This document shows, piece after piece, positions 1-7,028 of a stretch of DNA of 12,986 nucleotides. Position 1 is the first letter of the stretch. Every line of letters begins with the position of its first letter. Below the pieces are notes generated by a model, which searched no databases, had not been told where the DNA came from, and worked only from the letters and a program-made list of their open reading frames with translations. The stretch is from Lysobacteraceae bacterium (lineage in GTDB: Bacteria > Pseudomonadota > Gammaproteobacteria > Xanthomonadales > Xanthomonadaceae). The stretch is from assembly GCA_017990865.1 (NCBI GenBank), contig JAGNNB010000039.1:1-12986 (forward strand). The letters are read 5' to 3'. Made by a program: the position numbers and the translations under genes.

Positions 1-1
1 C

Positions 2-34
2 CGTCGGCGCGCTTCCGATGACGCGCGGCCGACG
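2..34. other. Imperfect hairpin at the left edge
   Basis: CGTCGGC (2-8) is the exact reverse complement of GCCGACG (28-34). Inside it, GCGC (9-12) can pair with GCGC (23-26), leaving one bulged G. It could be the transcription stop of a gene lying just outside the window. No T-tract follows on either strand, so the role is open. Nothing else recognisable lies between here and the putative fadE promoter. Confidence 0.3.
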
Positions 35-62
35 AGCGGAGGGGCCAATGTCGGGATCGGCA

Positions 63-92
63 TTGACAACCATGCGCCGGCGTATCGATACT
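63..92 (+). promoter_or_regulatory. Putative sigma70 promoter for fadE
   Basis: A perfect -35 hexamer TTGACA (63-68) is followed after 18 nt by GATACT (87-92), which matches the -10 consensus at four of six positions. The pair lies about 150 bp upstream of the fadE start and faces it. The spacing is one above the optimum, so this is a plausible but unproven promoter. The roughly 150 bp leader leaves room for an operator, but no clear fatty-acid regulator palindrome was seen. Confidence 0.35.
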
Positions 93-244
93 TCGGCGTA
101 TGGTTCGAGCCGGCGCTGCCCAAACCTCGCCTGAAGCGGCGGTAGGTTTACGGCACAAAGCGGAGTTCGAGCCGATTCGATCGCCCCATCGCGGGGAATC
201 CGGTCTTAATCTATCGGTCGCGGCACGCACATACGAGCATCGCC

Positions 245-2725
245 ATGAGCATCGCACTTCCTTTCCTCGCCATCGTCCTCGTCTGCGCCATCTGCGCATA
301 TCACCGCGTACGTCTGGCCGTCTGCGCCGCGATCATCGCCACCTTGCTCGCCGCCTGTTGGCTCGGCGGCGTGAACAAAACCGCCACGCTGGTCGCCGCG
401 ATTTTGGCCGGCCTCGTCGCGTTCCCGCTGCTGATCTCGCCGTTGCGCAAACGCCTGATCACTTCGACGCTGCTGAAGTTCTACACCAAACTGCTGCCGC
501 CGCTGTCGGACACCGAGCGCACCGCGCTGGAGTCGGGCACGGTCGGTTTCGAGGGAGAGTTGTTCTCCGGTAAACCCGATTGGAACAAGTTGCTCACGCA
601 GCCCAAGCCGCAGTTGAGCGCCGAGGAACAAGCCTTCCTCGACGGCCCCTGCGAAGAACTGTGCCGGATGACGAACGACTGGGAGATCACCCATGTTCTC
701 GCCGATCTGCCGCCGCAGATTTGGGATTACGTGAAGCAGCACAAATTCTTCGGCCTCAATATTCCGAAGGAATACGGCGGCCTCGGTTTCTCGGCGTTGA
801 TGAACCACAAGGTCATCCAGAAGCTGGCGCCGATGTCCTCCGTGCTCAGTTCCACCGTCGGTGTGCCCAACTCGCTGGGCCCGGCGGAATTGTTGATGCA
901 CTACGGCACCGACGATCAGAAGCGCTATTACTTGCCGCGTTTGGCCGATGGCCGCGAAATTCCGTGTTTCGCGCTGACCGGCCCGTTCGCCGGTTCCGAC
1001 GCCACGTCCATTCCCGACTACGGCATCGTCTGCAGCGGCGAATGGAACGGCGCGAAGGTGTTGGGCATTCGCCTCACCCTCAACAAGCGCTACATCACGC
1101 TGGCGCCAGTGGCGACGCTGATCGGCGTCGCGTTCCGCATGTACGACCCGGACGGTTTGCTCGGTGATAAGAAAGACATCGGCATTTCCTTGGCGTTGGT
1201 GCCGCGCGATGCCGAAGGCCTCGAGATCGGCCGCCGCCACTTCCCGCTCAACACGCCGTTCCAGAATGGCCCGATCATCGGTAAGGATGTATTCGTGCCG
1301 TTGAGCCAATTGATCGGCGGCGAAGATTGCGCCGGTCAAGGCTGGCGGATGCTGATGGAATGTCTTTCGATCGGCCGTTCGATCACGCTGCCGTCCACCG
1401 CCAGCGGCGGCGCGAAGATGGGCGCCATCGTCACCGGCGCGTACGCACGCATCCGCAAGCAATTCGGTTTGTCGATCGGTCGCTTCGAAGGCGTGGAAGA
1501 AGCCCTTGCGCGCATCGCCGGTCGCGCCTACGCCACCAGCGCGCTGTCGGAAGCGACCGCCGCTGCCGTGGCGCGCGGCGAGAACCCGGCGGTGCCGTCC
1601 ACCATCGCGAAATACCACTGCACCGAAATGGGCCGCGAAGTGTCGCGCGACGTGATGGATATTCACGGCGGCAAGGGCATCATCCTCGGCCCGCGCAACT
1701 ACGCCGGCCGCAGTTGGCAGGCGTCGCCGATCATGATCACGGTCGAAGGCGCGAACATCATGACCCGTAGCCTGATGATCTTCGGTCAGGGCGCGATTCT
1801 CTGCCATCCGTGGGTGATGAAAGAGATGAAGTCCGCGCAGTTGGAAGACCCCAAGCAGCGGCTCGAACAATTCGACGCGGCGCTGTTCGGTCACATCAGC
1901 TACGCGCTTTCGAACGCGGTGCGCAGTTGGTGGTTCGGCGTCAGCGGTTCGTTCGTGGGTACGGCCCCGGGCGGCGATTACACCAAGCGCTTCTACCGCA
2001 AGCTCAATCGCTACTCCGCCGCGTTGGCGGTGATGGCCGATACGTCGATGCTGCTGCTCGGCGGCAAGCTGAAGTTCAAGGAATCGCTGTCGGGCCGTCT
2101 GGGCGATGTGCTCAGCCAGCTCTACATCGCCAGTGCGATGCTCAAGCGCTACGAAGATCAGGGCCGTCCGGCGGCCGATCATCCCTTGCTCGCCTGGGCC
2201 TTCCACGATGCGATCCACAAGATCGAACTCGCGTTGTCCGGCGCGCTGCGCAACTTCCCGATTCGTCCTGTCGGTTGGTTGCTGTGGCTGCTGATTTTTC
2301 CGTGGGGCCGCCGCGCCGAAGCGCCGAGCGATCGTCTGGGCCATCGCGCTGCCAGTTTGCTGATGACGCCGTGCGAAGCGCGCGATCGTTTGGCCGAAGG
2401 TCTGTTCCTCGAAGCCTGCGAGAACAATCCTGCCGGTCGCGTGAACAGCTATCTGCCGAAGATGATTCTGGCCGAGCCGGTGGAACGGAAATTCCTCAAG
2501 GCGTTGAAGAACAGCGATATCGAAGCGTTGGAATTCCCGGCGCAGCTCGACGAAGGCGTGCGCGAGGGTTGGATCACCTTGGATGAGCGCAAGCAACTGG
2601 AAGAGCTGCGCGAGATGACGCTCGACACGATCATGGTCGACGATTTCGAGTCGTGGGAACTGCGCTCGGCGGGGTACCGCGAAGACGAGGCATCGCCGCC
2701 GAAATCGCATCGCGCCGCGGCCTGA
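245..2725 (+). CDS. fadE: Acyl-CoA dehydrogenase FadE (beta-oxidation)
   Basis: This 826-residue flavoprotein catalyses the FAD-dependent alpha,beta-dehydrogenation of acyl-CoA to trans-2-enoyl-CoA, the first step of beta-oxidation. Its length is close to E. coli FadE (814 aa). Residues 1-66 form about three hydrophobic segments, so the protein is probably anchored in the inner membrane. The acyl-CoA dehydrogenase core follows: FALTGPFAGSDATS near residue 242 corresponds to the flavin/substrate loop of the middle domain, and MITVEGANIMTRSL carries the probable catalytic base Glu501. From about residue 540 onward the sequence matches the FadE-specific C-terminal extension (DUF1974). The start is MSIALPFLA; the family's usual hydrophobic N-terminus begins here, although no strong ribosome site precedes it. 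The stop is followed 12 nt later by a GC-rich hairpin. It sits alone, with no fadAB genes in view. Long antisense open frames across it are composition shadows. Confidence 0.96.
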   Translation: MSIALPFLAIVLVCAICAYHRVRLAVCAAIIATLLAACWLGGVNKTATLVAAILAGLVAFPLLISPLRKRLITSTLLKFYTKLLPPLSDTERTALESGTVGFEGELFSGKPDWNKLLTQPKPQLSAEEQAFLDGPCEELCRMTNDWEITHVLADLPPQIWDYVKQHKFFGLNIPKEYGGLGFSALMNHKVIQKLAPMSSVLSSTVGVPNSLGPAELLMHYGTDDQKRYYLPRLADGREIPCFALTGPFAGSDATSIPDYGIVCSGEWNGAKVLGIRLTLNKRYITLAPVATLIGVAFRMYDPDGLLGDKKDIGISLALVPRDAEGLEIGRRHFPLNTPFQNGPIIGKDVFVPLSQLIGGEDCAGQGWRMLMECLSIGRSITLPSTASGGAKMGAIVTGAYARIRKQFGLSIGRFEGVEEALARIAGRAYATSALSEATAAAVARGENPAVPSTIAKYHCTEMGREVSRDVMDIHGGKGIILGPRNYAGRSWQASPIMITVEGANIMTRSLMIFGQGAILCHPWVMKEMKSAQLEDPKQRLEQFDAALFGHISYALSNAVRSWWFGVSGSFVGTAPGGDYTKRFYRKLNRYSAALAVMADTSMLLLGGKLKFKESLSGRLGDVLSQLYIASAMLKRYEDQGRPAADHPLLAWAFHDAIHKIELALSGALRNFPIRPVGWLLWLLIFPWGRRAEAPSDRLGHRAASLLMTPCEARDRLAEGLFLEACENNPAGRVNSYLPKMILAEPVERKFLKALKNSDIEALEFPAQLDEGVREGWITLDERKQLEELREMTLDTIMVDDFESWELRSAGYREDEASPPKSHRAAA

Positions 2726-2737
2726 TGTGACGAACCG

Positions 2738-2763
2738 CCGCGCCGGCGCGTACGCCGGCGCGG
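2738..2763. terminator. GC-rich hairpin after fadE
   Basis: CCGCGCCGGCG (2738-2748) and CGCCGGCGCGG (2753-2763) form a perfect 11-bp stem with loop CGTA, starting 12 nt after the fadE stop. It is not followed by a T-tract, so it is not a textbook intrinsic terminator. It could slow polymerase, protect the mRNA 3' end, or be a dispersed palindrome. Confidence 0.45.
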
Positions 2764-2823
2764 CTCGCAGCATCGCATATCGCTACCCGTCACTCGAAGC
2801 CGCGCGCTGCGTAGGAGACTCGC

Positions 2824-3198
2824 ATGCACACTGCGCTCGCGCTCGCCGGCGCGTTGACGTTCGTGGTTGGGGCCGTGCATTCGGTGCTGGGCGAGCATTT
2901 GATTTTTCGGCGCATGCGCCAAGGCACGCTGATTCCCACCCACGGCAAGCCGGTGCTGCACGAGCGCCATGTGCGCATTCTCTGGGCTTCATGGCATGTC
3001 GTGACCCTGTTCGGCTGGGCGATGGGCGCGGTGCTGCTGCAGCGCGCGACGACCGAGACGCCGTTGGATGCTTGGCTCGAACATGCGATCGCCGCATCGA
3101 TGCTCGGCGGCTCGCTGTTGGTGCTGATCGGAACGCGCGGCCGCCATCCGGGTTGGATCGGCCTGCTCGCCGTCGCGCTGTTGGTCTGGTTCGGTTGA
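2824..3198 (+). CDS. Small four-helix membrane protein, function unknown
   Basis: I do not recognise this 124-residue protein with confidence. It has four hydrophobic segments at about residues 5-22, 53-72, 85-103 and 109-123, which fits an inner-membrane protein without a cleaved signal. Helix 1 ends in a polar cluster, VHSVLGEH (His19, Glu24, His25). The first loop is basic and histidine-rich (His40, His46, His49), with His58 at the start of helix 2, so metal or haem binding is imaginable but unproven. The start is well supported: TAGGAGA places AGGAG at 2813-2817, six nt before ATG. It lies 98 bp after fadE beyond a hairpin, so it is probably a separate transcript. Its size and layout resemble two other small membrane proteins in this window (4216-4593 and 4579-4932). 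Confidence 0.8.
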   Translation: MHTALALAGALTFVVGAVHSVLGEHLIFRRMRQGTLIPTHGKPVLHERHVRILWASWHVVTLFGWAMGAVLLQRATTETPLDAWLEHAIAASMLGGSLLVLIGTRGRHPGWIGLLAVALLVWFG

Positions 3199-3277
3199 GA
3201 GTCTTACCACGTGCTTCATGACTCCTTCTTCGATCGCGCACGAAGACATCGATTTTGTAAGTCGGTTTGATCATGTT

Positions 3278-3370
3278 CCCTCCCTTTCGCGAAGCGAAGG
3301 GGAGGGTTAGGGAGGGGTTAGAGGCTTTCGACCTTCTCCCGACCTCCCCTGCGCTGCGCGCAAGGGGAGG
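3278..3370. repeat. Pair of CT-rich palindromes (dispersed-repeat type)
   Basis: Two hairpins lie in the gap between the genes ending at 3198 and starting at 3422. The first has 13-nt arms (3278-3290 and 3294-3306; CCCTCCCTTTCGC against GCGAAGGGGAGGG, one G-T wobble) and a GAA loop. The second has CCTCCCCT (3343-3350) against AGGGGAGG (3363-3370), with further GCGC pairing inside. The CCCTCCC...GGGAGGG style resembles short dispersed intergenic elements common in xanthomonad genomes. A related but shorter palindrome is at 11134-11157. Either could end transcription of the upstream membrane-protein gene. Confidence 0.6.
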
Positions 3371-3421
3371 AGATCACGTCCCGAGCGATTTTGAATAGGC
3401 TCCAAGAGAGAGGGAAACGCC

Positions 3422-3889
3422 ATGAGCGCATCGATTCTCGCGTTGTATCGCCGCATGCGGCGCTGGCCGGCGGGCGGCTGGTTGTTTTCGCGCGCGGTGT
3501 GTTTCAAGGCGCCGTATTTCGGCAGTATTTCGCCGCGGATCGAAACGCTCGAGCCCGGGCGTTGCGAAGCGACGATCCGGCATCGTCGCCGTATCACCAA
3601 TCATCTTGGGACCGTGCATGCGATCGCGCTATGCAATCTGGCCGAGCTGGTCGGCGGATTGATGACCGACGTCAGCATTCCGGCGTCGATGCGTTGGATC
3701 CCGAAAGGCATGACCGTCGAGTATCTGAAAAAAGCGACGGGTACGATTCGCGCGGTGGCCGAGCCTGCGGCGGAGATCGTGGAATCGACGACCGGCTACG
3801 CGCTGCCGGTGGACGTGGTGGCGACCGATCCGTCGGGCGAGGCGGTGTTTCGCGCGACGATTACGATGTGGGTGTCGGCGCGGCGTTGA
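3422..3889 (+). CDS. Hotdog-fold protein, DUF4442/PaaI thioesterase-like
   Basis: This 155-residue protein looks like a single hotdog domain of the DUF4442/PaaI-like group, whose members bind or hydrolyse acyl-CoA thioesters. The tell-tale segment is NHLGTVHAIALCNLAELVGG (residues 60-79). In the family this forms the start and body of the central hotdog helix, and it supplies Asn60, His61, His66 and Glu75 as candidate active-site residues. A beta-rich second half follows (from about residue 97 to the end), ending in the typical strand AVFRATITMWV. There is no signal peptide or membrane segment, so it should be cytosolic. The ATG at 3422 follows a purine-rich stretch (AGAGAGGGA) at suitable spacing. 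With fadE nearby, a role in acyl-CoA housekeeping is reasonable, but DUF4442 proteins are mostly uncharacterised and the substrate is unknown. Confidence 0.8.
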   Translation: MSASILALYRRMRRWPAGGWLFSRAVCFKAPYFGSISPRIETLEPGRCEATIRHRRRITNHLGTVHAIALCNLAELVGGLMTDVSIPASMRWIPKGMTVEYLKKATGTIRAVAEPAAEIVESTTGYALPVDVVATDPSGEAVFRATITMWVSARR

Positions 3890-3917
3890 GGCTCGATTCT
3901 TGAGATGTGAGCCGCTC

Positions 3918-4115
3918 TGGCGGGCATTTCTTGGTGGAACAAACGCAAAAACTTTCGCGCTTTCGCGCGACCTACTTTTCTTTGCTGGCGCGAAAGAAAA
4001 GTAGGCAAAAGAAAGCGCCTTCCCCGACAGAGCAAACCCGTAGCTTCGTTGCTGCGGGGATTTTTCGATTCGCCATCCTTGGCGAATCGAAAAACGGCGG
4101 ACGTCCTGTCCGCCG
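3918..4115. repeat. Composite intergenic element with four consecutive hairpins
   Basis: This stretch holds four hairpins in a row. Hairpin 1: CTACTTTTCTTT (3972-3983) with AAAGAAAAGTAG (3993-4004), perfect 12 bp. Hairpin 2: CCCGTAGC (4037-4044) with GCTGCGGG (4051-4058), one G-T pair. Hairpin 3: TTTTTCGATTCGCC (4061-4074) with GGCGAATCGAAAAA (4081-4094), perfect 14 bp. Hairpin 4: GGCGGAC (4096-4102) with GTCCGCC (4108-4114). TTTCGCGC (3961-3968) can also pair with GCGCGAAA (3988-3995), competing with hairpin 1. The text strongly resembles a repeat scattered through Lysobacter-type genomes; this is from memory, not a search. The outer limits are approximate. An open frame (3907 on) runs through it into the next gene, and I consider that part non-coding. 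Confidence 0.65.
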
Positions 4116-4215
4116 CCCGATGGGTCTGGAAAGCCTTCGAGAGTTTTTCGTTATCAAGATCAAAAACAATCAATGCGATACCGAAACATCACTGATGCGG
4201 ATGAGTGTGTTTACT

Positions 4216-4593
4216 ATGAACGATCCGATTCTGATGTTGTGCGCGGCGCATAGCTTGGCGCTGGCGTTGTTTCATATCGGCTTCTGGAAGATATTCGGTT
4301 GGCCGAAGACGCTGCAGCAGACGACGCTCGCCAATCGCGCGATTCTGCAGATCGCGAATATCCAATTGATCTGGGTTTTTCTCGCGGTAGCGGCGTTATG
4401 CCTGATCTATCCGGCCGAATTGCGCGGCACCGCGCTCGGTCGCGCGGTCTTGATGGGCATGTCGGGCTTTTGGATCGTCCGACTGATCCAACAATTCGTG
4501 TTTCTGCGCATCAATCACCCGATGGTGCATGCGCTGAGCGTCGTGTTCGCGCTCGGCGCGGCGCTGTTCGCGTGGCCGTTATTTCAGCAGTAA
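4216..4593 (+). CDS. Small four-helix membrane protein, function unknown
   Basis: This is a 125-residue integral membrane protein I cannot assign to a family with confidence. Hydrophobic helices lie at about residues 4-24, 47-65, 76-96 and 104-122. Polar residues inside or at the ends of helices (His12, His20, Asn40, Asn48, Gln92, Gln93, His101, His105) give it some family-like character. The reading frame is open upstream to 3907, but that part crosses a hairpin-rich repeat and yields a basic, non-membrane sequence, so I place the start at MNDPILML. ATGs at 4195 and 4201 in the same frame are alternatives; none has a clear Shine-Dalgarno. The last 15 nt (4579-4593) overlap the end of the convergent DUF1304 gene, which it resembles in size and helix layout. 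Confidence 0.7.
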   Translation: MNDPILMLCAAHSLALALFHIGFWKIFGWPKTLQQTTLANRAILQIANIQLIWVFLAVAALCLIYPAELRGTALGRAVLMGMSGFWIVRLIQQFVFLRINHPMVHALSVVFALGAALFAWPLFQQ

Positions 4594-4932
4594 GACGGCG
4601 AGAATCGCCGCGATCGCCGGCACACCCTGCACGAAGAAGATCCGCTTGTTGACGCTGTAGGCGCCGTACAGCGCGGCGACGACGACGCAGCCGAGGAAGA
4701 ACAGCGCGATGTCGGTTTTTTGCGCGACGATCGACCAGATCAAACCCGCGGCGAGGAAGCCGTTGTACAGCCCTTGATTCGCCGCCAGCACGCGAGTGAT
4801 TTCGGCTTTCTCGGGCGTGTTGCGGAAGGTTTTCAGGCCCAACGGTTTGGTCCAGAGAAACATTTCCAACACCAGGAAATACGCGTGCAGTAAAGCGACG
4901 ACGGCGATCAGTGCGAGGGCGATGGTCGACAT
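4579..4932 (-). CDS. DUF1304 family membrane protein
   Basis: This 117-residue, four-helix inner-membrane protein matches DUF1304. The family hallmarks are visible: His16 and the LEMFLW segment (residues 22-27) in helix 1, the cytosolic stretch TKPLGLKTFRNTP (28-40), NQGLYNGFLA (52-61) opening helix 2, and QGVPAIAAILAVL (102-114) in the last helix. The length is normal for the family. I chose the ATG at 4932 because AAGGA sits six nt upstream; an ATG two codons earlier would lie directly on that site. It starts 32 bp after the stop of the transporter gene on the same strand, so it is probably the last gene of that transcript. Its 3' end overlaps the convergent gene 4216-4593 by 15 nt. No biochemical function is established for the family that I can name. 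Confidence 0.85.
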   Translation of the reverse strand: MSTIALALIAVVALLHAYFLVLEMFLWTKPLGLKTFRNTPEKAEITRVLAANQGLYNGFLAAGLIWSIVAQKTDIALFFLGCVVVAALYGAYSVNKRIFFVQGVPAIAAILAVLLLK

Positions 4933-4964
4933 GAGCATTCCTTGGATGAGTGGATTTTTTGCGC

Positions 4965-6284
4965 TTACCCGGCCGACGCGACCGGCGCGGCGTCGTTCGC
5001 GACACGGCGTTCGATGCGTCGCGCCAAGCGCCAACCGAGCACGCCGGAGGCCAGCGCGGGCAACACGTTGATCGCGGCGAAACCGAGCGTGACCACGCCC
5101 AGGCTGCGCAGCGCGTTGATGCTGAGGCCGACTGTGAGGTCGCCGAAACGCCAGACGGCGGTATCGACCGCGTTCTTGCCTTTGTAACGCAGGCTCCGGG
5201 GTACCTGCGCGAACAGGCTTTCGCGCGCCGGACCGAGCGCGCCATAAGCCAAGCCGCGACTGACCAGCAGCGCGATCGCGACCCACGGCAGTTGCAGCAA
5301 GGCGATACCGTGCGGATCGGAGACGAACAACACCATCAGCATCACCGCGACGGTACAGGCAGCGTGTAGCGCCACTGCGGGCGCCGCGCCGTGGCGCGCG
5401 AGCAACCAGCGGGTGACGAACACCTGCGTGGCGATGGCGAACAGATTGGTATACAGATCGAGCCGCGCGGCGAATTCCGTGCGGGCCACCGCATCGGCGA
5501 ACGTGGCTTTCGAGTAATCGACCACCAGCGCGTAGTTGACGGTGCCGATGCAATCGCCCAGCAGCATCAGAATCGCCATCGTGCGCATCGTCGGGTCGGC
5601 GAAGATTTGCTTGAGGCCGTCGAACACGCCGCCGCCCACCGCTTGCGCATTGCCGGGTTCGTGACGACGCGCGCCGTGATGTTCGGCCCAGCGCCCGAGC
5701 GCCATCGCGCAGACGATCGCGGTGCCGAGCAGTCCCGACGCCACCAACAGCAACGGCGCGACGCCGATTTCGCCCACCAAACGCAGCGCCATCGCCGGGC
5801 CGAGCAGAGAACCGATCGAACCGCCGACGGCGATCAGCGGAAACAAGCGACGCGCCTGGGTTTCGTTCCAGATGTCCGCCATGAAGGTCCAGAACACCGA
5901 CACGACCACCAGATTGAAGACGCTGATCCAGACGAAAAACGCGATGCCGAGCGCGCGCGGCGAGACCAGGCCTTCGTGCGTGAACAACGGCATGAAGCCG
6001 AGCAAACAGGCGATGAAGAACAGATAGACCATCGGCACCAAGCGTCGACGCGGGAAGCGGCTCGCCAACCAGGCGAACACCGGCGTGAGCGATAGCGTGG
6101 CGATGAAGGTGGCGGCGTAGAACCACGGCAGTTGTGTGGAACCCACCGCGCCGGAAAGCTGATCGCGCACCGGGCGAATGACGTAATACGCCGAGAGCAC
6201 GCAGAAGAAGAACAGGAACGACCACGCCACCGCCGGCCATTCGCCACGATGGACCCGCTGTTCTGCCGTCTGGGTATCGCTCAT
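4965..6284 (-). CDS. ATP/ADP-translocase-like MFS transporter
   Basis: This 439-residue polytopic membrane protein has about 10-12 hydrophobic segments. It resembles the bacterial MFS-related proteins annotated as AAA-family ATP:ADP antiporter or nucleotide-transporter-like (COG3202). Supporting motifs are YYVIRPVRDQL near residue 33 at the end of helix 1, ETQARRLFPLIAVGGSIGS in the first half, and RYKGKNAVDTAVWRFGD (366-382), preceded by GPARESLF. In obligate intracellular bacteria relatives exchange ATP for ADP; in free-living bacteria the substrate of such homologues is generally unknown, so nucleotide transport must not be assumed. I prefer the ATG at 6284 (MSDTQTAEQ), preceded by GGAA; an in-frame GTG at 6317 would add 11 residues. 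It lies 93 bp after the hydroxylase gene and 32 bp before the DUF1304 gene, consistent with one operon. Confidence 0.82.
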   Translation of the reverse strand: MSDTQTAEQRVHRGEWPAVAWSFLFFFCVLSAYYVIRPVRDQLSGAVGSTQLPWFYAATFIATLSLTPVFAWLASRFPRRRLVPMVYLFFIACLLGFMPLFTHEGLVSPRALGIAFFVWISVFNLVVVSVFWTFMADIWNETQARRLFPLIAVGGSIGSLLGPAMALRLVGEIGVAPLLLVASGLLGTAIVCAMALGRWAEHHGARRHEPGNAQAVGGGVFDGLKQIFADPTMRTMAILMLLGDCIGTVNYALVVDYSKATFADAVARTEFAARLDLYTNLFAIATQVFVTRWLLARHGAAPAVALHAACTVAVMLMVLFVSDPHGIALLQLPWVAIALLVSRGLAYGALGPARESLFAQVPRSLRYKGKNAVDTAVWRFGDLTVGLSINALRSLGVVTLGFAAINVLPALASGVLGWRLARRIERRVANDAAPVASAG

Positions 6285-6377
6285 CGATGCGTTCCGGGGC
6301 TGATCGCGTGCGGGCACGGTAGCCGATCCGGCCGTTGGCCGCTAGCGCCTCAAGTCGCGGTGTTCGATGGCAAAGCC

Positions 6378-7013
6378 TTAGCCGCCCGCAAGCACCCGCG
6401 CCAGCCACTCCGGATCGGGTTGGTCTGTGTCGTAGTACTCGAAGATCAGATGGATGCGATCGGTGTCGCCGTCGTTGCGCACCGCATGCACGGCCATGTT
6501 GTTGACCTCGGCGGCTTCGCCCTCCGGCATGCGATAGCCGATGCCGTCCACGAAGAACGTCACCTGGTCGTTGGTGAGCAGCGGGATGTGGATCTTGTGC
6601 GGCCATTTCGCCGCGGCGTTGGCGTCGCGATGCGGTTTGATCTCGCCGCCGGGCGCCATCCGCGCCAACATCACGCGTGGAAACGCGCCGTTGGCGTAAC
6701 CGTAATCGGCGACGGCGGCGCGCATCGCCGGCTCCAGCCGTTCGCGCCATTGCGCCCAGGCCGGACGATCGTGCGAACTGCGCCAATCGCGGGTGCTATC
6801 GACGAAGCGAAACACGATGTGTCGGGTTTTGTCCAAGGCCTCGAAACGATTGGGTTTGTCGGCGTTCTCGGCGTCCCACACCGATTCGGGAATCGCGAGC
6901 ACCGCCACTTTCAAAGCGGCGATATCGACCGGGCCGAGGCGGCGGATCGTGGCGGTTTTGCGCGGATTGGCGTACGGGTCGCGTTGCGGGACGGAAACCA
7001 TGGCGGCGCTCAT
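6378..7013 (-). CDS. Aspartyl/asparaginyl beta-hydroxylase family Fe(II)/2OG oxygenase
   Basis: This 211-residue soluble protein belongs to the aspartyl/asparaginyl beta-hydroxylase family (PF05118), non-haem iron oxygenases that hydroxylate a substrate while converting 2-oxoglutarate to succinate and CO2. The double-stranded beta-helix core is clear. The iron ligands should be His128 and Asp130 in KPHRD and His176 in NNMAVHAVRN; Arg186 in DRIHLIFEYYD should bind the 2-oxoglutarate carboxylate. His139 and His142 (KWPHKIHIPL) are conserved-looking strand residues. The N-terminal part (about 24-70) ends in TRHIVFRFV. It starts 15 bp after the sulfotransferase stop, so the two are almost certainly co-transcribed and perhaps translationally coupled. 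Met5 is an alternative start. Family members act on protein side chains, lipid A fatty acids or small peptides, so the substrate here is open. Confidence 0.9.
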   Translation of the reverse strand: MSAAMVSVPQRDPYANPRKTATIRRLGPVDIAALKVAVLAIPESVWDAENADKPNRFEALDKTRHIVFRFVDSTRDWRSSHDRPAWAQWRERLEPAMRAAVADYGYANGAFPRVMLARMAPGGEIKPHRDANAAAKWPHKIHIPLLTNDQVTFFVDGIGYRMPEGEAAEVNNMAVHAVRNDGDTDRIHLIFEYYDTDQPDPEWLARVLAGG

Positions 7014-7028
7014 TTCGTAAAAACGGCT

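Noticed and set aside
100..573. 157-codon plus-strand open frame overlapping the fadE start
   Set aside because: Its translation is arginine/histidine-rich and without recognisable motifs, and it lies out of frame over the start of a well-supported gene.
206..2773. 855-codon open frame on the minus strand opposite fadE
   Set aside because: It is antisense to a clear full-length FadE. Its translation is a His/Arg/Asp/Gln-rich mixture with no domain, which is typical of third-position GC bias.
4933..6786. Long upstream extension of the DUF1304 frame (735 codons in all)
   Set aside because: It runs over the transporter and hydroxylase genes in another frame with Arg-rich composition. The DUF1304 gene has its own ribosome site just upstream of 4932.
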